Source: Campylobacter sp. CNRCH_2014_0184h (GTDB lineage: Bacteria; Campylobacterota; Campylobacteria; Campylobacterales; Campylobacteraceae). Taken from it: 64,000 nt of DNA. The stretch covers positions 62,001 through 126,000 of the forward strand of contig NZ_JAKMTB010000002.1 in NCBI RefSeq assembly GCF_025772985.1, in the 5' to 3' direction. The notes under the pieces are model-generated. The model had not been told where the DNA came from. It saw nothing but the letters and a program-made list of their open reading frames with translations, and made no database searches. Position numbers and translations under genes: made by a program. Shown one piece after another: positions 40,288 to 49,326 of this stretch (position 1 is its first letter; each line of letters starts with the position of its first letter).

Positions 40288-40842
40288 ATGAATAAAAACA
40301 AATTATTCAGACAAATTCACATTTACATTAGCTTATTTTTCTTACCACTAGCATTTTTATATGCTGTTACTGGTTTTGCTTATATAGCTGGTTTTGATGG
40401 GGAAAGTGGAGCTAAAATTCAAACTCAAAAAGTTCAAGCTATTATCCAAGAAGGCGCTGAAGCTGAATTTTTAATTGATTTTTTAAAGAAAAATAACTTA
40501 AAACTTCCTTCATCTTTAGAACCAAAACTTAACAAAAAAGGCGATGGAATAGAGCTTGGCACTATAAACTATACTGCAAGTATTGTCAAAATAGATGAAA
40601 ATAATTATGAAATTATCACAAAAGAAAGAAGTTTACTTGGAAATATGATTTTACTTCACAAAGATAAAGGTATGTGGTATTTTTCTGTTCTTGGACTAGC
40701 TTTTGCACTTGCTATGATAATCCTTTATATTTCAGGACTTTTAATCACTATCATAGCTATACGCAAAGACAGGGGCAAACAAATCGCGGTTTTAGGTGCC
40801 GGTTTTGTTATAACTTTAATTATAGCTTATCTTAGTGTATAA
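40288..40842 (+). CDS. PepSY-associated TM helix family membrane protein
   Basis: A 184-aa protein with TM helices at about 12-32, 130-160 and 165-183 and a soluble domain of about 90 residues between. The start FRQIHIYISLFFLPLAFLYAVTG-type helix, with H at a fixed place, and the later LHKDKGMWYFSVLG are characteristic of PepSY_TM proteins. Some of these take part in iron or heme reduction; no function is known here. An AAAGGAG ribosome site precedes the ATG. A strong terminator follows. Confidence 0.8.
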   Translation: MNKNKLFRQIHIYISLFFLPLAFLYAVTGFAYIAGFDGESGAKIQTQKVQAIIQEGAEAEFLIDFLKKNNLKLPSSLEPKLNKKGDGIELGTINYTASIVKIDENNYEIITKERSLLGNMILLHKDKGMWYFSVLGLAFALAMIILYISGLLITIIAIRKDRGKQIAVLGAGFVITLIIAYLSV

Positions 40843-40849
40843 ATTTAAG

Positions 40850-40886
40850 GTATATCTTATAATCAATAAGATATACTTTTCCTTTT
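40850..40886 (+). terminator. Intrinsic terminator after the PepSY-type gene
   Basis: Perfect 11-bp arms (40850-40860 and 40866-40876) with a 5-base loop are followed by TTTTCCTTTT. It lies just before tRNA-Ser. Its right arm includes TATACT, which could also serve as the tRNA -10 box. Confidence 0.75.
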
Positions 40887-40891
40887 AATAC

Positions 40892-40981
40892 GGACAGATG
40901 GGTGAGTGGCTGAAACCACACCCCTGCTAAGGGTGCAGATCTTAACGGGTCTCGAGGGTTCAAATCCCTCTCTGTCCGCCA
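40892..40981 (+). tRNA. tRNA-Ser (anticodon GCU)
   Basis: A 90-base class II tRNA with the CCA end encoded. The acceptor stem GGACAGA pairs with TCTGTCC. The anticodon loop is CTGCTAA, giving GCU, which reads AGC and AGU. The long variable arm is visible after the anticodon stem, and the T loop is GTTCAAATC. The Y-family polymerase cassette begins about 100 bases downstream. Confidence 0.97.
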
Positions 40982-41028
40982 CATTATAAAATCCATTTCC
41001 TTTCATCTATTTTAATAGTTTTTATTGC

Positions 41029-41034
41029 TATAAT
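41029..41034 (+). promoter_or_regulatory. -10 box of the polymerase/YolD cassette
   Basis: TTGCTATAAT matches the Campylobacter extended -10 consensus and lies 45 bases before the ATG. No clear LexA-like site is seen. Confidence 0.55.
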
Positions 41035-41078
41035 TAATACTATCAAACTGAATAAATCTAAAGGCAAGCCCACATACT

Positions 41079-42548
41079 ATGCAAATCTATGCTTCTATTG
41101 ATTTGAAATCTTTTTACGCTTCAGCTGAATGTGTTTTAAGAAATTTAGATCCTTTAACAACTAATCTCATTGTAGCAGATGAATCAAGAACAGATAAAAC
41201 CATCATACTAGCAGTTTCACCTGCACTAAAAACTTACAATATACCTGGTAGATTAAGACTTTTTGAGTTTAAACAAAAAATCCACTCAATCAACCAAGAA
41301 AGATTAAAACAAACTCAAAAACACTGCTTTAAAGCTAAAAGTTTTGATACATTAGAACTTAAAAATGATTTAAATTTAGAACTAGATTACATCATCGCCA
41401 AGCCCAGAATGGCTACTTATATAGAATTTAGCACAAAAATATACAGTATTTATTTGAAGTATTTTGATGCAAAAGATATCCATATATACTCTATTGATGA
41501 AGTTTTTATTGATCTTAGTTCTTATCTTGAAAAATACAAACTTTCAGCTTATGAGTTACTTACTAAGGTTTTACTTGATATTTTACACACAAGTAAAATC
41601 ACTGCAACAGCAGGTATAGGCACAAATTTATACTTAGCTAAAATTGCTATGGATATACTTGCTAAAAGACAACAAGTAGATGAAAATGGCTTGCTTATAG
41701 CCTTTTTAGATGAAAAATTATACAGATATAAATTATGGCAGCATAAACCTTTAAAAGATTTTTGGCGTATAGGTAAAGGCATTGCCTTAAAACTTGCAAA
41801 TTTAAACATTCATACTATGGGAGATCTTGCAAGATTTTCTTTAAAACACGAAGCTTTGCTTTATAAACACTTTGGTGTTAATGCTGAATTATTAATCGAT
41901 CATGCATGGGGTATTGAAACTTGCACGATGAAAGATATTAAAAATTACAAATCACAAAATCACTCTAAAGTCATGGCTAAGGTTTTACCTTTTGCATATG
42001 ATAATAATCAAACAATAAAGGTTTTAAAAGAACTTGTCGATCATTTAGTGCTTGAACTTATACAAAATAACCTTAAAACAAACCATATCACGCTAGATAT
42101 ACAATATGATAAAAGCAATTTAGAAAATTCAAACCTTTTAGCTTCTTATAAAGGAGCTATTGCTAAAGATAATTATGGAAGAGCTATACCTAAAAATGCT
42201 CACGGAAGTATGAATTTAGAAAATTTTACCCATTCTTTAAAAATCATCAACAAAAAAACCTTAGAACTTTTTTATAAAATCAATGATAAAAACTTAAGTA
42301 TTAGAAAAATCAGCCTAAGTTTAAATAATATCACAGATAAAGCTCAAGAAAATTTCCAAGAATTAAATTTATTTAGTGATTTTAACGCAATTTCACAAGA
42401 AAAAAATCAACTTGAAAAAGAAGAAAAGCTCCAAAAAGCAAGACTTCAAATCATGCAAAAATTTGGTAAAAAAGCTATTTTAAAAGCTTCAAGCTTAGAT
42501 AATGAAACCAAAGAAATTACTTCTTTAATAGGAGGACATAATGCATGA
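41079..42548 (+). CDS. Y-family DNA polymerase (UmuC/ImpB-like)
   Basis: A 489-aa polymerase probably used for translesion synthesis. The palm carries YASIDLKSFYASAECV (catalytic D near residue 7, steric-gate region) and YSIDEVFIDLS (catalytic D/E pair) near 140. An HhH-type thumb motif, FWRIGKGIALKLANLNIHTMGDLA, follows. The segment LDPLTTNLIVADESRTDKTI is typical of Firmicutes UV-damage repair polymerases that pair with YolD, not of E. coli UmuC. The downstream YolD-like gene overlaps by eight bases. I recall that C. jejuni lacks such a gene. Confidence 0.88.
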   Translation: MQIYASIDLKSFYASAECVLRNLDPLTTNLIVADESRTDKTIILAVSPALKTYNIPGRLRLFEFKQKIHSINQERLKQTQKHCFKAKSFDTLELKNDLNLELDYIIAKPRMATYIEFSTKIYSIYLKYFDAKDIHIYSIDEVFIDLSSYLEKYKLSAYELLTKVLLDILHTSKITATAGIGTNLYLAKIAMDILAKRQQVDENGLLIAFLDEKLYRYKLWQHKPLKDFWRIGKGIALKLANLNIHTMGDLARFSLKHEALLYKHFGVNAELLIDHAWGIETCTMKDIKNYKSQNHSKVMAKVLPFAYDNNQTIKVLKELVDHLVLELIQNNLKTNHITLDIQYDKSNLENSNLLASYKGAIAKDNYGRAIPKNAHGSMNLENFTHSLKIINKKTLELFYKINDKNLSIRKISLSLNNITDKAQENFQELNLFSDFNAISQEKNQLEKEEKLQKARLQIMQKFGKKAILKASSLDNETKEITSLIGGHNA

Positions 42549-42735
42549 TGATTATAAAGATATAATAAATATAAAATATCAAAAATCAAAACAATTCCCA
42601 CCAATACCAAGAGAAAAAAGAGCGGCGCAATTTGCTCCATTTTCAGTGCTAAATGGTTTTAACAAAGCTATTTTAAAAACGCAAAAAGATATGGAAAAAG
42701 CATTAGAAAATAGCAAATATCAAGAAGAAAGCTAA
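42541..42735 (+). CDS. YolD-like small protein
   Basis: A 64-aa protein beginning MHDDYKDIINIKYQKSKQ and containing PREKRAAQFAPFSVLNGF. The R/K-x-RAAQFAPFAALTGF-type motif is that of the small YolD-family partners of Firmicutes Y-family polymerases, thought to act as UmuD-like accessories. A strong AGGAGG ribosome site lies just upstream, and the ATG overlaps the polymerase stop by eight bases. This strict coupling supports a joint role. Confidence 0.75.
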   Translation: MHDDYKDIINIKYQKSKQFPPIPREKRAAQFAPFSVLNGFNKAILKTQKDMEKALENSKYQEES

Positions 42736-42760
42736 GTTCTTCTTGATAAAATTTTATTTT
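42721..42760. terminator. Stem-loop after the YolD-like gene
   Basis: CAAGAAGAA (42721-42729) pairs with TTCTTCTTG (42737-42745) around a 7-base loop. An A/T tract containing ATTTTATTTT follows. It lies between convergent yolD-like and pepF and may end both. Confidence 0.55.
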
Positions 42761-44589
42761 GCATTAGAGTATTTTTCAAACTCTCCACTTTCATCGATTT
42801 CATTGCCATAAAGTTTGTGTAATTCATAGTAATATTTTACAAATTCCTTGCATTCTTCATCAAGCGGTAAAAACACCTCATCTTCTAAAATACAAAACTC
42901 ATCTAAATAATTTTTAGCATCTTCTTTTAGCATATAATGTCTTGCTAACTTATAGTAATTTTGCATAAACACAGCTTTAAAGGCTTCATAAGCTTCTTCA
43001 TCAAATTTAATGTTTAATTTCTCATTTGCAAAAGATAACACCCCTGATTTAAACAACAATGATAAATGAATCAAACCTTCTGTATAATAAGGCTTAACCT
43101 CCTCTACTCTTTGCCAAGCGATCAATCCTATAGCCCTTTTAATAAGCTCATAAAACACTGGAAGCTTTAAATCATATTCTTCATGTAAAAAGAAATTCAC
43201 AAGCCCGCCCGCAGTAGCTTTAAACTCTTCTATATTTTTAAATACACCACTTTCATTCATTTTCTTTTCGCTATCATTTGCCACAAAGAAAATATGTCCA
43301 AACTCATGACCTATGGTAGAAACTTCATAAATTCTTTTCCATAATTTTTCATTATAAAATAAAATTTCTCTCCCATAATCTAAAAATTCTTTTTCAAATA
43401 CCATAGATGAAAGCTTCATAAAAGGCTTGGTTTTAGCATTTTCATAAACATAATTTAAAAAAGCAAAAATCTTTTTGCCTGCTATATTGCTTACATACTC
43501 ATCATTTGGCACTACTTGAGCAGAAAAAAGTCCCTTAAGCTCTGCCCCATAAAAAATCATAGGCATACAAATATAAAGCTGAGTTTTTTCAAGATTAAAA
43601 TTCACTTCATCAAACAAAGCTTCATCTTCTTCATCTAAATTTGCATACACCATTGCAAAACTTTCTTTGATTTTATCTTTAAACTCACTCCCATTAAAAT
43701 CACTCACATCTTCTAAGCGTATATCCCACTCAAGTGCTACTGCATGTGTGTAAGAGTCTTCATAGTATTCTAAAGGATGGCCAATTTGCAATGGGCATTT
43801 TACTTCCATCCACGCAAGCTCTGCTTCTTGCCATTTTTTAACCACTTCATTATTATCTTTTTCACAAAATGCAAATTTTAATTTTTCTATATAATCAATA
43901 TAAGCATTTTTTTCATCATCTAACGCACAATTTCTTAGTTTTTCTAAAAGTTTATCAAACTCATATTCAAGCTTTAAAACCTCATTTTCAAAAGCCTTTG
44001 CATAAGGTAAAAATCTCCAAAGTGTTCCTATTTTAACTAAAGCCCCATAACTTCTTTCACAAATTTCACCATCTTGATTAAGCTGATAAAGCTCATTTTG
44101 TTTTAAAAACTCCAAAGCATCACTTAAATTTGGAAATTGTTCTTTTAAGATTTTATTATTTGTATCTAAAATTTGCTTGCTCCAAACAAGCTCAAAAGAA
44201 TTCATAACTACACCTATATTATGCACACCTTGAACTAAAGCCAAATAAAACTCATCAAGTAAATTTTTACTCTTAATCTCATCGATTAAATCTTGATGTT
44301 CTACTTCATAAAAGGCTCTTACCAAAGAAAAAACTTTATATTTTATTTGAGAAATTTCTTCTTCATTTAAACCTTTTTTTTCAAGTTCTTGGACTAAATT
44401 TTCCTCTTTTAAATCCACCAAACGACGCAACATTGCCAAAACATTGCTTTTTTCGTTTTCAAGATTAGCTAGTTCTAAGGCTCTATCTATCAAAGGATGA
44501 CTTTGATTCGTTTGAAGTATATTATAAAGACTATTGATATTTTGTTTCCTATTTTTCACAATTTTTGCTATTTGCTTAAAATCATTCAT
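42754..44589 (-). CDS. pepF: Oligoendopeptidase F (M3 family)
   Basis: A cytoplasmic zinc oligopeptidase of 611 aa. The metal motif is IGHEFGHIFF (HEXXH) near 420, followed about 25 residues later by a glutamate in NIEEFKATAGG, as the M3 family requires. It degrades peptides of roughly 7-17 residues. It is divergent from the thioesterase gene. The gene is alone in its direction. Confidence 0.93.
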   Translation of the reverse strand: MNDFKQIAKIVKNRKQNINSLYNILQTNQSHPLIDRALELANLENEKSNVLAMLRRLVDLKEENLVQELEKKGLNEEEISQIKYKVFSLVRAFYEVEHQDLIDEIKSKNLLDEFYLALVQGVHNIGVVMNSFELVWSKQILDTNNKILKEQFPNLSDALEFLKQNELYQLNQDGEICERSYGALVKIGTLWRFLPYAKAFENEVLKLEYEFDKLLEKLRNCALDDEKNAYIDYIEKLKFAFCEKDNNEVVKKWQEAELAWMEVKCPLQIGHPLEYYEDSYTHAVALEWDIRLEDVSDFNGSEFKDKIKESFAMVYANLDEEDEALFDEVNFNLEKTQLYICMPMIFYGAELKGLFSAQVVPNDEYVSNIAGKKIFAFLNYVYENAKTKPFMKLSSMVFEKEFLDYGREILFYNEKLWKRIYEVSTIGHEFGHIFFVANDSEKKMNESGVFKNIEEFKATAGGLVNFFLHEEYDLKLPVFYELIKRAIGLIAWQRVEEVKPYYTEGLIHLSLLFKSGVLSFANEKLNIKFDEEAYEAFKAVFMQNYYKLARHYMLKEDAKNYLDEFCILEDEVFLPLDEECKEFVKYYYELHKLYGNEIDESGEFEKYSNAK

Positions 44590-44620
44590 TTTTTACCTTT
44601 CTTTATTTTTAAAACTTAAT

Positions 44621-44626
44621 TATAAT
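44621..44626 (+). promoter_or_regulatory. -10 box of the thioesterase gene
   Basis: A perfect TATAAT sits 28 bases upstream of the chosen ATG at 44654. Confidence 0.55.
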
Positions 44627-44653
44627 GTTTTTTTTAAAACACAAGGAGAATGT

Positions 44654-45058
44654 ATGAAAGATATGGGAGAACCTAAGCTAAGAGTTATAGCTATGCCAAG
44701 CAATACAAACCCCGCTGGCAATATCTTTGGTGGTTGGATCATGTCACAAATTGATCTAGCCGGAGCCATTGCTGCAAGAGAACTTTCCCCACAAAGAGTT
44801 GTCACAGTTGCGGTAGATAAAATCATTTTTAAAGAGCCAATTTTCGTAGGTGATTTGGTATCTTGCTATGCAAAAATCATCAAAGCAGGTAATACATCCA
44901 TCACCGTAGCAGTAGAAGTAGTTACTCAAAGAGCTAATGAATATGGCCGTGTGTATTGTATGCATGTAACTTCAGCTGTAGTAACTTATGTGAGCGTAGA
45001 TAAAGATGGAAATAAATTTCCTATTGATGCTGATTTAAAAAGATTACACGGCTTTTAA
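44654..45058 (+). CDS. Acyl-CoA thioesterase, hotdog fold (YciA-like)
   Basis: A 134-aa hexameric hotdog enzyme that hydrolyses acyl-CoA. NPAGNIFGGWIMSQIDLAGA holds the active-site loop (N24/D39 type residues), and VTVAVDKIIFKEPIFVGDLV is the second conserved strand. AAGGAG at 44643-44648 and the -10 box at 44621 make ATG 44654 the start. A 40-residue upstream extension of the frame is hydrophobic low-complexity translation of the promoter region and is rejected. Confidence 0.92.
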   Translation: MKDMGEPKLRVIAMPSNTNPAGNIFGGWIMSQIDLAGAIAARELSPQRVVTVAVDKIIFKEPIFVGDLVSCYAKIIKAGNTSITVAVEVVTQRANEYGRVYCMHVTSAVVTYVSVDKDGNKFPIDADLKRLHGF

Positions 45059-45122
45059 TATGTTTTATTGTATTTTTAAAAAACTTTTTATATCATCACA
45101 AAAAATTTTCTAAGGCTTATAT

Positions 45123-46052
45123 ATGCGTGGATATAAAATATTTTCTGGTTCAGCAAATGAAGAATTTGCTAAAAAAATCTCAAAATACCTTTCATTGCCT
45201 CTAAGCAATGCAGGTGTGAAGCGTTTTAGCGATGGTGAAATTAGCATTCAAATAGATGAAAGCGTGCGTGGTAAAGATGTATTTATCATTCAAAGCACTT
45301 GTGCTCCAACAAATGATAATCTAATGGAACTTTTAATCATGACAGATGCATTGCGTCGCTCAAGTGCAAGCTCTATCACAGCTATCATCCCTTATTTTGG
45401 TTACGCTAGACAAGATAGAAAAGCAAGCCCTAGGGTGCCTATTACTGCAAAATTAGTAGCAAATCTTATAGAATCAGCAGGAGTAGATAGAGTAGCTACC
45501 ATAGATTTACATGCTGGACAAATTCAAGGCTTTTTTGATATACCTGTGGATAATCTTTATGGAAGTATTATTTTTAATGATTATATTAAAAATAAAAACT
45601 ATAAAAACCCTATCATTGCAAGTCCTGATATAGGCGGTATAGCAAGAGCTAGAAGCGTAGCAAAAGCTTTAGGACTTGATATAGTTATAGTAGATAAAAG
45701 ACGCGAAAAAGCTAATGAAAGCGAAGTGATGAATGTCATCGGCGATGTAAAAGATAAAGAAGTGATTTTGGTAGATGATATCATTGATACAGCAGGAACC
45801 ATAGTAAAAGCTGCCGAAGTATTTAAAAGCAAAGGTGCAAAGTCAGTTATAGCTTGCTGTACTCACCCTGTACTTAGTGGTGTAGCTTATGAAAGAATAG
45901 CTAAAGATGCGCTTGATGAGCTAGTAGTAACTGACACTATACCTTTAAAACAACAAATGGATAAAATCAAAGTCCTAAGCGTAGCACCTATTTTTGGTGA
46001 GGTAATACGCAGAGTTTATCACAATGAAAGTGTGAATTCTTTATTTGTATAA
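45123..46052 (+). CDS. prs: Ribose-phosphate pyrophosphokinase
   Basis: A 309-aa enzyme that makes PRPP from ribose-5-phosphate and ATP for nucleotide, histidine and tryptophan synthesis. IPYFGYARQDRKASPR is the ATP-binding flexible region. DLHAGQIQGFFDIPVDNL is the PRPP synthase signature, and VILVDDIIDTAGTIVKAA is the ribose-phosphate loop. A 13-bp hairpin follows the stop. It appears to be a single-gene unit. Confidence 0.97.
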   Translation: MRGYKIFSGSANEEFAKKISKYLSLPLSNAGVKRFSDGEISIQIDESVRGKDVFIIQSTCAPTNDNLMELLIMTDALRRSSASSITAIIPYFGYARQDRKASPRVPITAKLVANLIESAGVDRVATIDLHAGQIQGFFDIPVDNLYGSIIFNDYIKNKNYKNPIIASPDIGGIARARSVAKALGLDIVIVDKRREKANESEVMNVIGDVKDKEVILVDDIIDTAGTIVKAAEVFKSKGAKSVIACCTHPVLSGVAYERIAKDALDELVVTDTIPLKQQMDKIKVLSVAPIFGEVIRRVYHNESVNSLFV

Positions 46053-46053
46053 A

Positions 46054-46082
46054 TTCTTTGCAAGGACCATCCTTGCAAAGAA
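46054..46082 (+). terminator. Stem-loop after prs
   Basis: A perfect 13-bp stem (46054-46066 and 46070-46082) with a CCA loop, one base after the prs stop. No T-tract follows, so it may protect the 3' end rather than terminate strongly. Confidence 0.6.
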
Positions 46083-46136
46083 AATCTAAACTTCAAATAA
46101 TTCTACAATTTTATATTAATTAAAATTATATTTTGC

Positions 46137-46142
46137 TATAAT
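46137..46142 (+). promoter_or_regulatory. -10 box of the small membrane protein gene
   Basis: TTTTGCTATAAT is an ideal Campylobacter extended -10 motif, 31 bases before the ATG. Confidence 0.6.
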
Positions 46143-46172
46143 TAATAAATTATTATTAATTAAGGAGCTATT

Positions 46173-46394
46173 ATGATTAAAAATTTAATCTTAAATTTTG
46201 GTAGAACTATACTTGATATAGTGGCTGCATTAAGCTTTATTATAGCGATTATTTATTCTATTGCGCTGATGTTTACTCTAGGATTTATAGTAGGTCTAGT
46301 AACACTTATTGGATCTTTAGTTGCAATATTTTTAAGCTTTTTTGTAATTTATCTTGTCATAGATATAAGAGATGCACTAGTTAATAAAAACTAA
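46173..46394 (+). CDS. Small membrane protein of unknown function
   Basis: A 73-aa protein with two hydrophobic segments, about 16-38 and 40-65, joined by a Gly-containing turn. A charged tail, DIRDALVNKN, follows. The ATG has an AAGGAG ribosome site and a good -10 box, so it is probably expressed. I recognise no family. It converges on the tmRNA gene, whose encoded 3' CCA lies only six bases away. Confidence 0.7.
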   Translation: MIKNLILNFGRTILDIVAALSFIIAIIYSIALMFTLGFIVGLVTLIGSLVAIFLSFFVIYLVIDIRDALVNKN

Positions 46395-46399
46395 ATTAC

Positions 46400-46758
46400 T
46401 GGTGGAGACGAGGGGAATTGAACCCCTGTCCAAAAATAAAACAACCACGGCATCTACATGCTTAGCAAAGGTGAAAATTTCATCTAGCCAAACTCACCTT
46501 CCAAAATTTCAAGCTAGACTAAGACTTTAACTTCAATTAAAACTTGTCAAATTTCAATCTACACTATCAAAAATGACCAAATTCTAAGCTAGATAGTATC
46601 ACTTAAAATTCAGGCTCAACTGAACTTACGCAGCTTTAGCGTAAGCAGGAGCAAATTTAACGTTGTTTGCGTTTAATTTTAATTTGAGCTTTATACGCTT
46701 TGCTCAAAGCGACATGCCACCAAGGCCACTCTACTCCTGTCGAAGCCAAGTCGTCCCC
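46400..46758 (-). ncRNA. ssrA: tmRNA (transfer-messenger RNA)
   Basis: A trans-translation RNA of about 359 bases. The 5' end GGGGACGA pairs with TCGTCTCC before an encoded CCA, giving the alanine-tRNA-like domain with a GTTCAATTC T loop. The tag frame at about 46627-46671 encodes ANNVKFAPAYAKAA and a stop, the Campylobacter tag. It rescues stalled ribosomes together with SmpB, which is not in the window. Confidence 0.97.
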
Positions 46759-46759
46759 A

Positions 46760-47170
46760 TTATTTAGAAATTTTATCTGGAACATTTGCAATTTGAGGGT
46801 TAAATACGCTTAAAAAAGAAGCATTTTTTTCATAATCACTGCAATATCTATCAAGCTGCTCACCCACTAAAAACATCCAATCCACAAATTCATCGCTAGC
46901 AGGCCCATCAAATTTAGCTGCTTCTTGCATAATTTCCTCACAGAATGTGCAAAAATTTGCAATCTCATCTAAATTTAATCTTTTAGCAGCCCAAACTACA
47001 TTGTGGATATTTTGTTCTAAGTCTTTTAAAGCTTCTTTGTATTTTGAGCTATCGCTGCTTAGCTTTACTATCAAAGGCTCTAAAACATCGCAAAGACTTC
47101 TAAAAAAATACAAAAAACGCTCGATTTCTTCAAGCTCGTAATCTAACTCTAATTGCTCTAAAATTCCCAT
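46760..47170 (-). CDS. Helical protein of unknown function, HPt-like
   Basis: A 136-aa acidic, all-helical protein with no signal peptide. A segment from H56 (NIHNVVWAAKRLNLDEIANFC, in part) recalls histidine phosphotransfer domains, with H at the phospho-site position, Ala-Ala, then a Leu-Asn turn and FCTFCEE. The usual K-G after the histidine is missing. The role is unknown. It lies one base from the 5' end of tmRNA, so the two may share transcription. Confidence 0.6.
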   Translation of the reverse strand: MGILEQLELDYELEEIERFLYFFRSLCDVLEPLIVKLSSDSSKYKEALKDLEQNIHNVVWAAKRLNLDEIANFCTFCEEIMQEAAKFDGPASDEFVDWMFLVGEQLDRYCSDYEKNASFLSVFNPQIANVPDKISK

Positions 47171-47257
47171 AAAAACTTCTATAATCTAAGTTTAAATGTT
47201 TATTTTAGCAAATTTTAGATAAAATTAAAATTTCTTACAAAATAAAATGGAAAAAAT

Positions 47258-48268
47258 ATGGATAGAATCGTAGAGATTGAAAAATTCTCCCCTGATGAAA
47301 CTTATGAAACAAGCCTTAGACCTTCAAATTTTGACGGCTACATAGGACAAGAAAACATTAAAAAAAATTTAGAAATTTTCATCAAAGCTGCTAAAAAAAG
47401 AAATGAATGTCTAGATCATATCCTTTTTAGTGGGCCTGCAGGACTTGGCAAAACAACTTTAGCAAACATTATCTCATATGAAATGAATGCAAATATCAAA
47501 ACTACCGCTGCACCCATGATAGAAAAAAGCGGGGATTTAGCTGCGATTTTAACTAACCTTAGCGAGGGAGATATTTTATTTATCGATGAAATTCATCGCT
47601 TAAGCCCTGCCATAGAAGAAGTGCTTTACCCTGCTATGGAAGATTTTCGTCTTGATATCATCATCGGCAGTGGACCTGCTGCACAAACAATCAAAATCGA
47701 TTTGCCCAAATTTACTTTAATAGGTGCTACTACAAGAGCAGGTATGCTAAGCAATCCTTTACGCGATCGCTTTGGTATGCAATTTCGCTTGGAATTTTAT
47801 AAAGATGAAGAGCTTGCTATCATTTTAGAAAAAGCAGCTCTAAAGCTTAATAAAACTTGTGAAAAAAAAGCTTCTTTAGAAATAGCCAAACGCAGTCGCT
47901 CAACCCCAAGGATTGCTTTAAGATTGCTTAAGCGTGTAAGGGACTTTGCTGATGTAAATGATGAGGAAATCATTAGCGAAAAAAGAGCTAAAGAAGCGCT
48001 TGATTCTTTAGGGGTAAATGAGCTTGGTTTTGACGCGATGGATTTAAGGTATTTAGAGCTTTTAACTGAAGCTAAAAGAAAACCTATAGGACTTTCTAGT
48101 ATAGCTGCAGCATTAAGTGAGGATGAAAACACCATAGAAGATGTGATAGAGCCATATTTACTAGCAAATGGTTATATAGAAAGAACAGCCAAAGGTCGTA
48201 TTGCAAGCTTAAAAAGTTTTGATGTTTTAAAATTAAAATACAACAAGGGTTTATTTGATGAAAAGTAG
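47258..48268 (+). CDS. ruvB: Holliday junction branch-migration helicase RuvB
   Basis: An AAA+ motor of 336 aa that drives branch migration with RuvA. Walker A is [16 protein letters not shown], Walker B is [12 protein letters not shown], sensor 1 is LIGATTRAG and the arginine-finger region is NPLRDRFGM. The C-terminal winged helix begins near 255. The AI-2E family gene overlaps the 3' end by 11 bases. Confidence 0.97.
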   Translation: MDRIVEIEKFSPDETYETSLRPSNFDGYIGQENIKKNLEIFIKAAKKRNECLDHILFSGPAGLGKTTLANIISYEMNANIKTTAAPMIEKSGDLAAILTNLSEGDILFIDEIHRLSPAIEEVLYPAMEDFRLDIIIGSGPAAQTIKIDLPKFTLIGATTRAGMLSNPLRDRFGMQFRLEFYKDEELAIILEKAALKLNKTCEKKASLEIAKRSRSTPRIALRLLKRVRDFADVNDEEIISEKRAKEALDSLGVNELGFDAMDLRYLELLTEAKRKPIGLSSIAAALSEDENTIEDVIEPYLLANGYIERTAKGRIASLKSFDVLKLKYNKGLFDEK

Positions 48269-49301
48269 TAATTTTTTCTTAATTAGCTTTATTTTATTTA
48301 TTTTATTTTGGGTGCTTTTTTTATTTAAACCTTTTTTGATGAATATAGCCATAGCAAGTTTAATGGCTGTTTCTACTTCTAATGTTAATGTTAAATTCTT
48401 AAATATATTCAAAGGTAAAAAAGTCATAGCAGCAGCAGCTACCACTGCTTTTATGTTAGCTTTATTTTTTATACCTTTTGTATATGCTATTATAGAACTT
48501 GCAAAAGCAGCTAGCGGTTTTAATATAAGTTATATTCATAATACCATAGAATATTTTAAAAATTATTCTTTGCACCTACCTGAATCTCTAAGCTTTATAG
48601 AACCAAAAATCAAAGAAGCGCTAGCAAGTATTGATTTAAATTCCATCTCTAAAGATGTTTTAACCTATCTTTCAAGCGCAACTAAATTTGGGACTAAATT
48701 TCTAACTGATATGGTGTTAATTTGTGTGTTTTATTTCTTTGCTAATCTTTATGGAGCCCAACTCATTGGCTATATCAAAACCATAGTACCTATGAAAAAA
48801 GAAGAAACTCAAGGCATTTTAAGTGAAGTGAGTAATGTAATGTCTGTTGTGTTTTATTCTATGGTGCTAAATGCCATTTTGCAAGGAGTGCTTTTTGCTA
48901 TCATTACTAAATTTTATGGTTATGATGCGATTTTAATGGGAATATTATTTTGCTTTAGCTCTTTAATCCCTGTTGTAGGCGGGGCATTAGTTTATGTGCC
49001 TGTTTCTTTATATGAATTTGCCAATAACAATCTAAGCGGTGCTTTAGTGATTTTCATTTATAGCGTGGTAATGATATCTTTTATCGCAGATACTTTAGTA
49101 AAACCTTATATCATTAAATGGATCAATGAAAAACTTGTTCAAATTCCAACGCAAATTAACGAACTTTTAATTTTCTTTGCGATGATAGCAGGAATTTCAA
49201 GTTTTGGTTTTTGGGGTATTATCCTTGGACCTGCTATTTTAACTTTCTTTATTTCTACTTTAAAATTATATGTGATTTTAAAAGAAAAGCATTTTGTATA
49301 A
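48258..49301 (+). CDS. AI-2E family transporter (PerM-like)
   Basis: A polytopic membrane protein of 347 aa in the AI-2E/PerM family. About seven TM helices are visible. A central soluble stretch of about 60 residues separates them, and [18 protein letters not shown] plus [14 protein letters not shown] are family motifs. Members have been linked to AI-2 export or Na+/H+ exchange; the substrate is not predictable. I prefer ATG 48258; a TTG one codon earlier would also fit. Confidence 0.86.
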   Translation: MKSSNFFLISFILFILFWVLFLFKPFLMNIAIASLMAVSTSNVNVKFLNIFKGKKVIAAAATTAFMLALFFIPFVYAIIELAKAASGFNISYIHNTIEYFKNYSLHLPESLSFIEPKIKEALASIDLNSISKDVLTYLSSATKFGTKFLTDMVLICVFYFFANLYGAQLIGYIKTIVPMKKEETQGILSEVSNVMSVVFYSMVLNAILQGVLFAIITKFYGYDAILMGILFCFSSLIPVVGGALVYVPVSLYEFANNNLSGALVIFIYSVVMISFIADTLVKPYIIKWINEKLVQIPTQINELLIFFAMIAGISSFGFWGIILGPAILTFFISTLKLYVILKEKHFV

Positions 49302-49302
49302 A

Positions 49303-49326
49303 AGCGATTATTTTTCAATAATCGCT
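49303..49326. terminator. Bidirectional terminator between AI-2E and MFS genes
   Basis: A perfect 10-bp stem (49303-49312 and 49317-49326) with a TTTC loop lies between convergent genes. The MFS stop codon is within the left arm. A short T-run follows on the minus strand. Confidence 0.6.

Noticed and set aside
40855-40900. Prophage attachment site at tRNA-Ser
   Set aside because: There is no integrase gene nearby, and I see no repeat of the tRNA 3' end downstream of the YolD-like gene.
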